Under the pieces are notes generated by a model. It was not told where the DNA came from and ran no database searches. It saw only the letters and a program-made list of their open reading frames with translations. The position numbers and the translations under genes are program-made. A stretch of DNA of 64,000 bases from contig CAZVQW010000005.1 of NCBI GenBank assembly GCA_964629475.1, forward strand, positions 1 to 64,000, given 5' to 3'. Origin of the DNA: SMWD01 sp964629475 (GTDB taxonomy: Bacteria; Pseudomonadota; Gammaproteobacteria; Steroidobacterales; GCA-2729495). Below, one piece after another: positions 43,301 through 55,700 of the stretch; position 1 is the stretch's first letter; each line of letters begins with the position of its first letter.

Positions 43301-43745
43301 CCGACACGATATGGTGACAAAGCAACAGCAACAGATGTTCATCGGTGGCGATCTGCACGACGTGCACGCGAAACAGCGGACCCGTGGCAAGTTCGAACGG
43401 CACGGCGGCCAGCTCCGCGACTCGAACGCGAAGCGACTCGGGGCTCAGGTCGGCAAATTCATGCCACTGCACCGGTACCGCAAGATCGGCCGCGATAACC
43501 TGCATCGGTTCATCGGTGCCCTCACTATTATCCCATCTGTCACCAAGTGAAAAAGTCGTGCGCAACGATTCGTGTCGCGCGACAACGAAGTCGACGGCCT
43601 CCTGCAGGGCGGCGCGATTCAGCGGGCCGGTCAGGCGAACCGGCAGGCGAATCGTGTAGGCCGTGCCCGGCCCTTCGAGCTGGTCGAGGAACCACAAGCG
43701 CTGCTGCGCAAAGGACAACGGAAATTCGTAACGCTCGGTTTTCAT
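37365..43745 (-). CDS. Nonribosomal peptide synthetase, modules 5-6 (C-A-T-C-A-T)
   Basis: A protein of 2126 residues whose ATG overlaps the stop of the upstream NRPS by 4 nt. Domains: C5 (about 1-440, active site HHIVSDA at 144, where the final Gly is Ala), A5 (about 470-975), T5 (carrier Ser1022), C6 (about 1060-1500, HHIIADG at 1226), A6 (about 1530-2020), T6 (carrier Ser2084). Residues at specificity positions read D-I-L-Q-L-G-L-I-W-K for A5, a glycine code. A6 reads D-A-Q-H-V-G-G-L-A-K, almost that of A4, with no assignment known to me. The protein stops 42 residues after Ser2084 (LNIYP), without thioesterase, reductase or terminal condensation domain. No epimerase domain. Confidence 0.93.
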   Translation of the reverse strand: MKTERYEFPLSFAQQRLWFLDQLEGPGTAYTIRLPVRLTGPLNRAALQEAVDFVVARHESLRTTFSLGDRWDNSEGTDEPMQVIAADLAVPVQWHEFADLSPESLRVRVAELAAVPFELATGPLFRVHVVQIATDEHLLLLLCHHIVSDAWSSGVLFSDLAAAYDALAADETPQLVDLPVQYADYTIWQRNWLDGPELERQLKFWRAALAGAPADTPLPTDRPRPPRQTYNGSRRTCVMPAELATALNALARENSCTLFMVLLAAFNVLLSRYTGQDDICVGSPIAGRRRTELEGLVGLFVNTLVLRTDLSGRPGFLELLARVRRSTLAAFAHQELPFEKLVEALQPVRDQGRSPLFQTMFILQNAPWEAQPIRGIAVRPGDAGPVETAKFELTASVHEYEGELWVNFEYNTDLFDAETIDRLAGSYETLLHEIVKCPEQSINKLDLLSAEQRDEPGGKTTSNSVEYNESLTVHGLITGQVQRTPDAIALEFEGQTWTYRKLDTRAASLAECLVELLPRAANPFIAICTERAPVMMTSVLGVLQSGAAYVPIDRTYPAERIRHMLDDSGAGILITQADLIDTLPGFDGAIILLTDDGRIAEIRMPVVECMPEGVEPKDVGLDASLAYLIYTSGSTGTPKGVHIGHRGVVNFLLSMAREPGLSEGDRLLAVTTLSFDIAVLELLLPLTVGATVCIAPAETAADGHALDALFRDCRPTIMQATPATWRMLLSAGWTGAPDLRILCGGESLDCGLARQLLECGDELWNLYGPTETTIWSTCERITAASAPVTIGRPIANTTTRVLDAGMREVPVGVVGELYIGGHGLAEGYHERADLTAERFVADPLLPGARLYRTGDRARMRNDGRLELLGRMDRQVKLRGFRIELGEIEAALNALPGISAAAVTLNDERLVAYVVRAKSALEDKTFEGKTFEGKALQHALRNRLPAVMVPSLFIELNALPLTPNGKIDRQRLPAPDPTAAHTASDPVAPSGPLEAALAGLFADVLGLPEVGVTANFFDSGGHSLLATQLVARIRDVLAVELPLRALFDEPTVAGLAGLLASDDTDRRALELALANRGQGDRANRLVPRDESLRVQAPASLMQQRLWFLDQLEPGSSTYNLAWCLRLVGELDRTALETALQALVTRHEVLRTTFRADGGEPYQHIDECSSITIGVTKLARDAELQPRLNGLAKQPFNLATGPLMRVHVIETDVIDGETPEQALLIVIHHIIADGWSLSVLFNELSAAYNALCRGESPSWSPLSVQYADYAVWQRHRLTGTELAKQVAYWRTHLDGAPPLLELPADRPRPAVQSHRGARVSRRLTAELTAAVNALARDEDSTLFMVLIATFAVVLGRYAGTHDVVIGTPIAGRAQTELEGLIGFFINTLVLRTRLDGNPTFRELLARVRKSALDAYAHQDLPFEKLVDELRPERNTGRTPIFQVMFNLHNEPVQAAGFDALEATPVGIDRGLAKFDLTISLSESPRGLFAHLEYNSDLFAEATIVELADYYVQLLETFVAEPELQLNALPSLVKPELAEPEPAEPADWTGDIVTRFVAQAQRAPRAIAVRTTHDALSYGAVNEQANAIAARLLSLELTPDPDVPRIGLMCVPEATLVVGLLGILKAGCAWVPLDPSWPEARLAALIKDADLGAIVTNLSDRDQIRALSPLPVIELDGEATVDDPPVTIEPDALACIIYTSGSTGTPKGVMQTHRGVVTQVGRYTRALNLDPADRLSGLSSFAYDASIQDIFGALLNGATVCLYDVRESGLADSTALVDAMVTDGITVVHAAPSLYRYLFGGELNCSHDLSAVRLVVLGGEPVRRSDFELYRSRFTCRTRFINGLGLTESTLALQFHADQDTRFVGQSAPVGAAVAGLDVELVDDNGEPGWWGEIVLSGAGLSPGYWRQPEQTAGRFGPGPMLRTGDIGRRLPDGRIIHIGRKDEQINIRGYRVEPGEIEAALTALAGISACAVRVVERHGDPWLVAYVVAATDERPDIATLRDALADRLPAYMLPQAIEWLAELPRHANGKVAHDALPAPGFDREPTARPVPAGSDLEAELLAIWADVLQLETLGVHDDFFAVGGHSLLATRVIARIRDQLNIDVPLINLFEYPTIARFAEAMTLNIYP

Positions 43746-46700
43746 GAACGGCGATGACTCTGTCGCGAGATGCGAGTCAGCTCGGGAACCGATCCGTCTT
43801 GTCGAATCGAATCGATTGCTGCCGCAAGGCCGGCGACGGTCGGCGCGTCGAAGAGGCTTACCAGCGGTACTTCGAGCGCCAGTTGGTCGCGGACACGGGC
43901 AATAACCCGGGTCGCCAGTAACGAATGACCGCCGAGCGCGAAGAAGTCGTCGTGGACACCGATCGTATCGAGCTGCAGCAGATCACCCCAGATCGACAAT
44001 AGTTCGGCCTCGAGTTCAGTGCGCGCGGGTGTCGCTGTGGGTTCATTTGTGCGCGATGGCCCGCGCATTGGCACGGGCAATTCCGCCCGCGCCAGCTTGC
44101 CGTTTACTAGTCGCGGCAACGCATCGAGAGTATCGATCGTCTGCGGCAACATGAAAGGCGGCAGCCGATCGGCTAGCGCGGCGCGCAAATCATCTGCACA
44201 TAGCTCGACTCCGCACTCCGCCACCACGTAGGCGGCCAGCCGCATCTCGCCATCGTCATGGCCGGTCTGTTGCCAGACCCGTGCCGCGCTGTCTGCGACA
44301 CCCGGCAATCTGCTCAGCGTCGCCTCGATTTCACCAAGCTCGACACGGTAGCCGCGCACATTGACCTGCCCGTCACGGCGACCGGCGAAGACGATCTGAC
44401 CGTCGGGTGTTCGGTAACCGAGATCACCGGTACGCAGACTCGGACCGGGACCGAACCGCTCCGTATCGCCAGCTGCCTGTCCCCAGTATCCCGGTGACAA
44501 CCCAGACCCGGTCAATACAATCTCACCGATCCAGCTCGATTCACCCGACTCATCGACCAGATCGACGCTAAGCCTGCCGACAGCCGTGCCGACCGGCACA
44601 TATTGCCCGTGCAACTGCGTGTCGTGATCTGCGATGAATTGCAGCGCAACCGTTGACTCGGTCAACCCGAGTCCGTTGACGAACCGTGCCGTGCGCGTGA
44701 AATGCTTTCTATACAACTCGAAGTCTGAACGGCGCACGACCTCACCGCCGAGCACCACAAAGCGTACCGACGACAGATCGGGTGCGCCAGGCATCCCGGC
44801 GCCGAGCAGGTAACGGTAAAGTGACGGTGTCGCATGGATGACCGTCACCGCACCGTCCGCGAGCCGATCGACGACGGCCGACGCTTCAGCCAGGCGCTGG
44901 CCACTGCCGTGTATCGGCAGCGGGCACACCGACGCGCCGTTCAACAAGGCGCCGAAAATATCCTGGATGGCCGCGTCATAGGCATAGCCCGATAAGCCGC
45001 TGAGCCGATCGGCTGAACTCAATTGCAGCGTCTCGCTGTATCGCCCGATCTGGGTCACGACACCGGCATGCGTTTGCCGGACACCCTTAGGTAAACCGGT
45101 CGAGCCCGACGTATAGATGATGCACGCCAGCGCATCGGCAGCGATGGCGATGCCCGGATCGGCGGCACTGTTCTTATCGCGGGTGTTTGCATCGATCTCA
45201 ATCAACGGCAACGGCGACACGCGCAACCCGTGCGCCTGTTCCCGATGCGCGGGATCGGTCACGATCGCTGCCAGGTCCGCATCGGCGGCAATGGTCGCCA
45301 GGCGGGCCGAGGGCCAGGCAGGATCGAGTGGCACCCAGGCACAACCAGCCTTCAGGATGCCGAGCAGCCCGGCCACGAGCCGCTCATCGTAAGCGCACAA
45401 CACGCCGATGCGTGGTGCATCCGGATCCGGCCCTTGCGATAACAATAGAGGCAATGCCAACAGTTGTTGTGCCACGCCGTTCGCAGCTTCGTTCAACGCC
45501 TGGTAACTCAGAGTCGTATCGACCGTGCGCACGGCAATGGCCTGCGGCGCACGGCGTACCTGCGCGACAAACTGCTCGACGAGATTGCCCGACCAGTCCG
45601 TTGCCGTGACCGGCGGCGGCAACGCACCAAACCCGCTTAACCGCACGCTGACATCGCGGGCCACCGTCGTCAGTATCGATTCGTAGTAACGGGCAAATTC
45701 ATCGATCGTCTGCGCATCGAACAGGTCCGGGTTGTAGCCGAAACCCAGTTGTAACTCGTCATCACTCTCGCCCTCGCCCTCACCCGCGCAATGGGCAACA
45801 TGAACGCTGAGATCGAATTTTGCCGCAGCGTTGCTGACTTCGATCGATTCGACCAACAGGCCGTCGGGGGCAAAAGGCTGCACCGGCTGATTGTGAACCG
45901 TGAGCATGACCTGCACGACCGGGTTGGCACTGCGGCTGCGTTGCGGACGCAATACTTCGACCAGTTTCTCGAACGGCAGATCCTGGTGTGCATAGGCATC
46001 GAGCGCCGTTTGCTTGACGCGTCCGAGCAATTCACGAAACGTCGGGTTGCCGGCCACGGACGTACGCAACACGAGCGTGTTGATGAAGAAACCGATCAGG
46101 CCCTCGAGTTCCGTCCGGCTGCGCCCGGCTATCGGCGTGCCGATGACGACGTCGGTCGTGCCTGCATGATGTGCGAGGGCAACATCGAATGCCGCGACCA
46201 ACACCATGAACAACGTACAACCCTCGTTACGACCGAGCTCATGGATGGCTGCCGTCAATTCGGCGGGAAGCGTCATTTGATGCCAGGCGCCCGCGTGCGT
46301 CTGGATGGCCGGACGCGGTCGGTCGGTCGGCAACTCGAGTAACGCCGGCGCATCGGCGAGTTGTTCGCGCCAGTACGTAATTTGCCGTGACAGTTCCTCG
46401 CCCGCCAGCCAGTCACGCTGCCAGGCCGTATAGTCGGCGTACTGCACCGGCAACGCCGGGCGCTCCGGTGACTCGTCGCGTCGATATGCGTTGTAGGCCT
46501 GTGACAGTTCTGCAAACAGTACCGACATTGACCAACCGTCGGCGATCAGGTGATGGATGACGAGCAACAGGATGTGCCGGTCGGGTTCGCACTCGAGCAT
46601 GTGCACGCGCAACAGCGGGCCCGACTCCAGGTCGAACGGTAGCGCGATGAGTTCTTCCAGGCGCCGGGAAATCTGCTTCTCCGCAGCGGCTTGGAGGTAC

Positions 46701-49700
46701 TCGATGCGCACGGGCAGGTGCGCGGCGACACATTGCTGCGGTTCGCCTTCCGGCGCATGGAAAGTCGTGCGCAGGCTGTCATGACGCGCAACAAGCGCAT
46801 CGACGGCACGTGACAGGGCCGTGCGATCCAGCGCGCCGGTCAGACGTGCCGACCAATGCAGGTGGTACGCCGGGCTGTTCGGTTCCAGTGCCGCGAGGAA
46901 CCAGAGTCGTTGCTGAGTCAATGAAACCGGCTGCGGCCCGGCCGCATCGTGGTGCGCCGGACGCAAGGGCGGCGGTGCGGTACCGGTCTGTCGATCGAGG
47001 GCTGCGACGAGTCCTGCAATCGTCGGGTCTTCGAACAGCACGCGCAGCGGCAGTTCGACATCGAGCACATCACGGATGCGCGAGACGAGTTGTGTCGCGA
47101 GTAATGAATGACCACCGAAATCGAAAAAGCTGTCATGCACGCCGATATCACTGCATCCGAGTACATCCCGATACAGTTCGAGCAGAACCGCTTCGATCGG
47201 TCCGGCCGCCGCGCCCGAACCGATCGATGTGGCCGCACCCCACACACCCTGCTCCGGTGGCGGCAGGCGATGTCGATCCAGCTTGCCGTTGGGCGTCATC
47301 GGCAATGCATCGAGTTCGATAAACAGTGACGGCACCATGTAATCCGGCAGCACACCACGCAACGATGACCGCAACGTGTCGATATCGAGCGGCTCCTGAG
47401 CCGGAACGATATAGGCAACCAGGCGCCGGTCATTATTTTCGTCATCGACAACGACAGCGACGGCGGCAACCTGAGACTGACGCGACAGCGCTGCCTCGAT
47501 ATCACCGGGTTCGATTCTGAAACCACGCAGTTTGACCTGCCGGTCCATGCGCCCGAGCAGGACCAGCGTGCCGTCGCTGCGATAGCAGGCACAGTCACCG
47601 GTACGGTACAACCGGCCACCGGGCACGCCAGAATTAATGACGAAGGGGTCGGCAACGAATCGTTCTGCCGTCAGGTCCGGCGCGCCGATATAACCGGCCG
47701 CAACGCCCGCACCGCCGATACAGAGCTCCCCGGGAACGCCGGGCGGCACGAGGCGTAATTCGGAATCACAAACATAAACACGACTGCCGGCGAATGGCTG
47801 ACCGATCGGCACGGAACCTTTGTCCACGGCCAACGCATTCGGTTTGCCGGGCATTTCGTAGTACGTGCTGTCGATCGTCGTCTCGGCCGTGCCGTAAGAA
47901 TTAATGATGCGTGTGTGCGGGCCGGCGACCGCCTTGAGCGCCGCATATTCGGCACCATGCCAGGGCTCGGAACCGACGATGATGAGGCGCATGAACGACA
48001 GGTCTGCATCTGCCTCGTTGCGCCGCAACGTTGCGAGATGAGTGAGCAATGTGCGCATGACAGCCGGCACGAACTCGGCGCAGGTCACATGCCCGTCACG
48101 CAACAGCGCATACAATCGCGCCGGTTCGAGCAGATCAAACCGTGGACACAACACGAGACGGCCGCCGGAACACAGCGCACGAACCCAGTCGCCGCTGAAG
48201 ACATCGAACGAAAAGCCCGCCATCTGCAGATGGCGGTCCGCTGCAGTCAGGCCATAGGATTCGATCCACGCGCCACAGATTGCCGCAAGATTGCCGTGCG
48301 TCACGGCGACGGCTTTCGGCGTGCCGGTCGAACCGGACGTGAACAGGGCATAAGCCGGATCCGCAGGTCGCGGCCGCACTGCCGGCCGACTCGCGTTGCA
48401 CCGTGCAAGGCTGCCGCGATCCTGATCGAGCACAATCGTCGGCACATCAACAAACGACAGCGCCGGCGTGGCCGATGTTTGCGTGATCATGGCGCCGGGC
48501 CGTACAACGGTGAACATGTCGGCAAGACGTACTGCGGGATAAGCGGCATCCATCGGCACATAGGCGCAACCCGCCTTCAGCACACCGAGCACCGCGACCA
48601 GCAGGTCGGCCGAACGTTCGAGACAGACGGCGATATAGGTTCCGGGCTCGATGCCGAAAGCATGCAACTGGTCGGCAAGCTGGTTTGCCTGCCGCTCGAG
48701 TTCACCGTAAGTCAGCCTGTCCTCATTGCATTCGACGGCAACAGCCTGCGGTTGACGATCGACCCGGGCTTCAAACCGTTCGATGACCGATTGTTTTGTG
48801 CCCGGCGCGGGCAACGGCGGGTTTAACGTATCGAGTAAGACTGCATGTTCCGTTGCCGGCCATAACGGTAATGCGGATACCGGTGTGTCCACGCCGTCGG
48901 TAATTTCTGTCAGCAGGTAATCATAGTGCGTGGCAATGCGATCGATGGTTTCCCGATCGAACAGATCACGATCGTATTCGAAGACGAGATCGAGTCCGTC
49001 AGCGCGCTCGCCGATACTCAATGTCAGATCGAACGTCGACACGCCGTGATCCTGCAGGCGGCCGATACGCATCTGCAGGCCGGCCGAGGTCCGCGTCCGG
49101 TCGGGAATCGGTGTCATGTTAAACATGACCTGGAATACCGGCGCATGACTCAGCGTACGATCCGGCCGCAACGATTCGACGAGCCGCTCAAACGGCAGAT
49201 CCTGGTTAGCCTGTGAATCGAGCGTTGCGCGCCGCACACGGGTCAGCAGCTCGCCGAAGGTCGGATCGTCGGCCAGATTCATGCGCAGCGCGACAGTATT
49301 GATAAACAAACCGATCATGCCGTCAAGCTCATACCAGGATCGCCCGGCGATCGGCGAACCGACGACGATATCGGCCTGGCCTGAATAGCGGCTCAACAGC
49401 ACATCGAAAGCGCCGAGCAGGACCATGAATAATGTACAGCGCTGGCTGCGCCCGAATGAACGCAGCCTCTCGGCGCGTTCGCCGGACAACTCTCGCCACA
49501 ACCAGGCGCCGCGAAACATCTGCTCGGCCGGGCGTGGCCGGTCGATCGGCAGCTCCAGAGCCGGCGGCGCATCGTGCAGCTGCTGTAGCCAGTACGTCAA
49601 CTGTGCATCGAGTTCGGGCCGCCCGGTATTGTGGCGCTGCCATAGTGCGAAATCTGCATACTGGATTGGCAATTCAGGCAGTGCCGGCTCGCGTCCGCTG

Positions 49701-52700
49701 GCAACGCAGTCGTACAACGTCGCGAGTTCGTCAAAGAAAATCCCGTTCGATAACCCATCACTGACAATATGATGAATAACGACGAGCAGCAGGCATTTTT
49801 GCGGATCGCCCTGCAGCACGTGCAAGCGCAACAGTGGACCACGATCCAGCGCGAACGGGCGGGCGGATAATTCGGCCAGGCGCCGCTGCCATTCCCGCGT
49901 ATCGCTGCCGTCAATGACTTCACTGCGGATCGGTACCGACTGCTTCGCCAGCACTTCCTGAGCAGGCCGCCCGTCGATCGACACAAACCGTGTGCGTAAT
50001 GCTTCATGACGTTGCACGAGCTGATCGACCGCCGCCTGCAACACGTCGATATCCAGATCACCGGACAGGTGAATTGTGAACGCGATGTTGTAGGCGGGAC
50101 TGTCAGGGTCGAGTTCATTCAGGAACCAGAGCCGCTCCTGGGCAAACGACAACGGTACCCGGTCGCCCCGTGCAAATGTGCCGAGCCGCCCGAGTCCGGA
50201 GTCATCGGCCGCCGTGACGGCGGCATTCGTAACTGTTGCCAGCAGTTCATCGATATGTCGCGCGACACCGATAACAGTCGGCGCATCGAAAAACTGGGCA
50301 AGATCCGGGCTGACATCGAATTGCGCCCGAAGCCTGGCCAACAGTCGCGTTGCCGACAGGGAATGTCCGCCGCTGTCGAAAAAATCGTCATGCAGGCCGA
50401 CGCGATCAATGCCGAGAATTTCGCGCCACAATCCGGCAACCGCGTGCTCGGTCTCCGTACCCGGCGCAACGAACGGAACCGGTCGATGCTCGTCATCCGC
50501 ATTCGCCAGGGCCGGATCCGGTAAAGCCTGCAGATCGATCTTGCCGCTCGGCGTCAGCGGCATGCACCCGACCTCGAATAACACGCCGGGCAGCATGTAA
50601 TCGGGCAAGTGCACCCTCATAAATTTGCTTAACTCATCCGCGGGACCGAGGTCTTCGCCCTGAAAGTTACTAACGAAGCCAATAGCACTCGGTTGCCAGT
50701 AACCGACGAGTGCCGGCTCACCGCCGGGCCGCTGACGCAGATCGACGACTGCATCACCAACCCCCGGATGATTGCGCAGGACGGCGGCGATTTCATCCGG
50801 CTCGATGCGAAAGCCCCGCAACTTGATCTGCCGGTCCGCACGACCGAGACATTCAATATTTCCATCCGCGCGGTACCGTGCAAGATCACCGGTTCGATAC
50901 AACAGCTGCCTGGCATCCGGCTGCTCACCGTCGGGTGAAAACGGATCCGTCACGAATTGCGTTGCGTTCAACTCAGGCTGATGCAGGTAACCCGCGCCGA
51001 GGCCGGCACCGCCGACATACAGTTCGCCGATGACGCCGACGGGAACCGGCTGCATGAGCGTATCGAGGACATGCGTGCGGACATTGCCGATCGGTTGACC
51101 GATCGGCACGATGTTTTCATCCTCGTGCCACACCGACGTATCGAAACAGGTCGCATCCCAGGTTTCCGATGTACCATAGGTGTTCAACAACGTCACACCG
51201 GGGCAGGCACGGCGAAATCGCCGCAGTAAATCGGGGCGCAATGGCTCGCCACTGGTAATCCACGAACGCAATCCCGGCAGCCGGTGGCCGAGCCGGGCGT
51301 CGATATCAAGCAACGCGGACAGCAGTGACGGCACGACGACGAGATGACTGACCGCCCTGCCCTCGACATGTTCGGCGAGCCGCTCGACCAGGCGCGCCGG
51401 GTCTTTGACATCGGCATCGGCAATCACCCGCAGTGCGGCGCCGTGCGTCAGCGGACCGAAAATTTCCCAGACCGAATCGACGAAGTTCGGGCTCGTGCGC
51501 AGGCAGAACAGATCGTCGGCCGTGAAACCGTACTCGTGCCACATCCATTCGCAGCGGTTGACGGCGCCGCCGTGCAAGCCGATGGCACCCTTCGGTGTGC
51601 CGGTCGAACCGGATGTATACAAGACATAGGCAGCAGTAGCGCCATCGCCCTGCAGCTCGGACAACCCGGCCAAAGCATCGTCGGCTTGTGTCCAGTTCAT
51701 CTCATTGAGACGAATCGTATCGAGCGTGCCACTGACTGAACGCGGCAGGCGAGCATCGGCAAGGATCATGCGCAGACCGGTTTGCGCAACAATAAACTGC
51801 AGGCGCAATGACGGATAGCTCGGATCGAGAGGTACGTAGGCTGCGCCGGTTTGCAGAGTCGCAATAATTCCCGTGATGAGTTCGATGCTGCGGCCCACAC
51901 CAATCCCGACCACGTCACCCGGACCAATACCCTGCGCACGAAGTTGGCCGGCCAACTGATTCGCGCGCGCAGCCAGTTCACGATAACTGAGCGACACGTC
52001 GTCACCGATTAAAGCCGTCGCGTCGGGGCTAAGCGCAACCTGCTGTGCGAAGCGTTCATGCAGCGTCTCCGGCCCGGGCCAATCGTGCTGCGTGGCATTC
52101 CAGCCAATGAGCATCTCGCGCCGCTGCCTGGATTCGAGTAATGCCAGGCTGCCGACCGGAGTTTGCGGCCCGATAATAATTCCACGCAACAAGTTGGCGA
52201 AGTGCACCGGCAGCGATGCAGCAAATGAGTCGTCAAACCGCGCTGTCGACGAACCGACATAGCCGCGAATGATGCCGTCGTCACCGAAATCCGAAACCGA
52301 GAACTCAATGTCCCAGTAAGAACTGCGCGATGTGTTCAGCGTCTCCAGTCCGAACTGCAACCCGCCACCGGACTGCAACCGCTCGAATGCGTCCTCGAAT
52401 AAAAATAAAACCTGAAACAGCGGATGTTCACCGAAACGGCGCCGCGGCTGCAGCGCCTCGACCACCCGTTCGAACGGAACACCGGCATGCTGTAACGCTG
52501 CCAGCGCCGCTACCCGCTCCCGCCCCAACACGTCGGCAAATGACTCATCGCTGCCTACCGCATTGCGGAATGCAACGTTGTTAACGAGACAACCCACCAT
52601 GTCGCGTGTCGCTTCGGAATCACGTGACGTGACCGGCGAACCGATGACGATGTCTTCCTGACCACAATAACGCGCCAACAAGACGCGAAACGCGGCCAGC

Positions 52701-55700
52701 AACGTCATGAATAAAGTCGCACTCGACCGACGCGCCAATTCGCGCACACCGTCTGCCGTCGCGGCATCGATGACAAAGCCAACCCTGCGCTGGCTCCCGC
52801 GCCACTGATCATCGGCCACAGCCCTGTCTATGGTACGCGACGGCAATGCGGTACGGTCCGGCGCACCGTGCAGAGTGCCGCGCCAGAATTCGAGACTTCG
52901 CTCCCAGGCATCGCCGTGCGACTCGGCCCGCTGGCGAATCGCATAGCCACGATACTGCGTCACCGGCGGTGAAATGAGGCTGGTTTCTGCACGGCCGGGC
53001 GCTGCGTATCGCGCGGCGAGTTCATCGCGAATGACCCGGATCGACAGGCCATCGGCGATGATGTGATGCGCATTGACGAGTAACTTCGCATGCTGTTTCG
53101 ACAGGCAATACAGGCGGGCATCGATCAACGGACCGTCGGCCAGCGAATAACTCATGCCGATAGTTTCTTCCGCCGCGGCAAGAAACTGTTTATCGCCACC
53201 CGGTTCGTCCAGCCGGACAACCGGAATTGAGACCGGCCTGTGCGGCAAGACGACCTGCCTGACGCCGGCATCGGTCTCGCGAAACACGGTACGCAAAATT
53301 TCATGACGTTCGAGTATGACGTTCCACGCTTCCTCGAGCCGCTCGATATCGATGGCACCGTCCAGCGGAATGACGAATTGTTCATTCGAACCGGTCATCG
53401 ACGGATACAGGTGATTCAGAACCCAGAAACTCTGTTGCTGGAATGACAACGGTGCGTCGCTGTCATCGGGCACGGTATCTTGTTCAATCCCGACGACGGC
53501 CGGATCGTCCTGCGAGTAACGCGCGGCAATCGCGGCGTCATGATGCTCGCGCAGGTATTCGCCGAGGCCGGCTACGGTCGGCGCATCGAACAACGCGATG
53601 AGCATGACGGCGTCATCGAGCAGGCGCTGCAAGGCGCTCGTCGTGCGCACGGCGGAAATCGAATCGCCACCGAGATCGAAAAAATTATCATGGATACCGA
53701 TATCGTCGACATTCAATATGTCCTGCCAGAGTGCGGCCAGGTCTCGTTCCAGCGCATCACGCGGCGGCGCGCTCGCAGCGCCGGAACGTTGCACCGGGTC
53801 GGGTGCCGGCAGCGCTGCGCGGTCGAGTTTGTGATTACTCGTCAGCGGCAGTTGCTCAAGCTCGACCCAGGCATTCGGCACCATGTATTCGGGCAGGCGT
53901 TCAGCCAGCCAGTCGCGCAATTGCCGGTGAGAAGCCGATTCGTCCGGTTGCACATCGATACCGTTACGCCATAACGCCCTATACAACGGTGTGCCGTTCA
54001 GCACCGTCTCATCGACACGCGACAGGTACTCGAAGGTTTCGTGCGCTGTGCCGTCAGCCGTGACCGACGTTACTACCCGATAGTTCGGATGGATTGTTGC
54101 TGAAGGAGTAACGAACCAGTCGACGTCGATCGTGTCACGCTCGTGCACCGGCACACCGAACCGGTCACCGGTTTCGCCAAGCGGAAAAAATACCGGCAAC
54201 CACGCGCGCTGGGTACGGCGATAATCTACATCGGTCGCACCGCCGGTCGTGACGACCGTCCAGACGAGATAACCGTCCAGACGCGCATCACGCTCGATCG
54301 TCAGGCGGGCACCGCCACGCGATGTGTCAGCCAGTTCGGTCGTAAAGTCGAGATCCTCGAAGACATGTGCGTCGGAAATGATTGCCGTCTCAGGCAACGC
54401 GCTGACGCACAGCCGGATATCGAAACGTCGGCCGAGCCGATCGAAAACCTGCTCGGCATAACGACCGGCCACGGGACCGAAGGCCGGGTTGTCGGCCAGT
54501 TCCGCGGGCAACTCAACGGCCGCAATCATGGTTTTACAACGCGCCGGTGCCGGCACACAGCCGGGCGCAAAATGGCGCCGCGCGCTGTTCCAGATCGGCA
54601 CGATACCGTCGGCGCTGCCGATGTTGCCGATGATGCCCTGCGTGCAGACATCGACACGCTCGGGCAGATCGAGCGAAGCGATATCACCGTGCATGACGAT
54701 GATCCGGTCCGCGAGGCCCTGTTCATTTATGAACGCACGTGCCTTGCGATATGCCTCGTCGAGTACTTCGACTGCATACACTTTCCGGGCACCGGCATCG
54801 ATGCACAGACGCGCCAGCAGCGCGTGTTCACCCGTACCGATATCGAGCACGACCTTGTTGCGCACCGAACGGTCGAAGGCATCGCGATAACTCGCGAGTC
54901 GTTCGGCTTCCGAACTCATCAGGTCGTAGAGGAATGCGTCATATAACTGATAAGGCCCGACCGATGGCCAGAACTCGGGCTGTGTGGACGGCCGCTGCTC
55001 GGCATGCGGCACGACATAGCCAACCAGGCGCGGTTCACCGCCATGCTCGGCATTCAAGGTGACGGCTGCGTCGTCGAGCGCCGGATGCCCGCGCAAGGCC
55101 GCCGCAATCTCACCCAGCTCGATCCGGTAGCCACGCAACTTGACCTGGTCATCCGTGCGACCGAGAAACTCCAGGTCGCCGTGGTTCGTCAGGCGCGCCC
55201 GGTCACCGGTTCGATACCATCGTGTGGCCTGATGACCGGCCAGTGTCATGCCGACAAACCGTTTGCTGGTTTGTTCCGCCGAGCCAATATAGCCGCGGGC
55301 AACGGAAGGCCCGCCGACAAACAATTCACCGGGCCGGCCGGCGGGTACCGGCAACCAGTCCTCGTCGACAATCGCCAGTTCAGCATGCGCCAGTGGCCGA
55401 CCAACAATAGTCGTGGCACGTGTGCCGCAATCTGCGCACTGATATTCCGCGAAAGTCAGTTGCCCGGCCGCCTCGGTGATCGCATATGTGTTGACGATGC
55501 GCGGCCCATCGTCACCGTGCCGCGCAAACCAGCGCTGCAGCGCGCCCGTGTCGATCGCCTCCCCGCTCAGCACGATGCAGCGGATCGCCGTGGCTACGAG
55601 TGCCTCGAATGCATCAGCGAAAAAGTTTTGCCGAAATGCGGATGGCGTCTGGCTGACGATCGTCACATTCTCGGCACGCACGAGGTCGAACAGGCGCGCG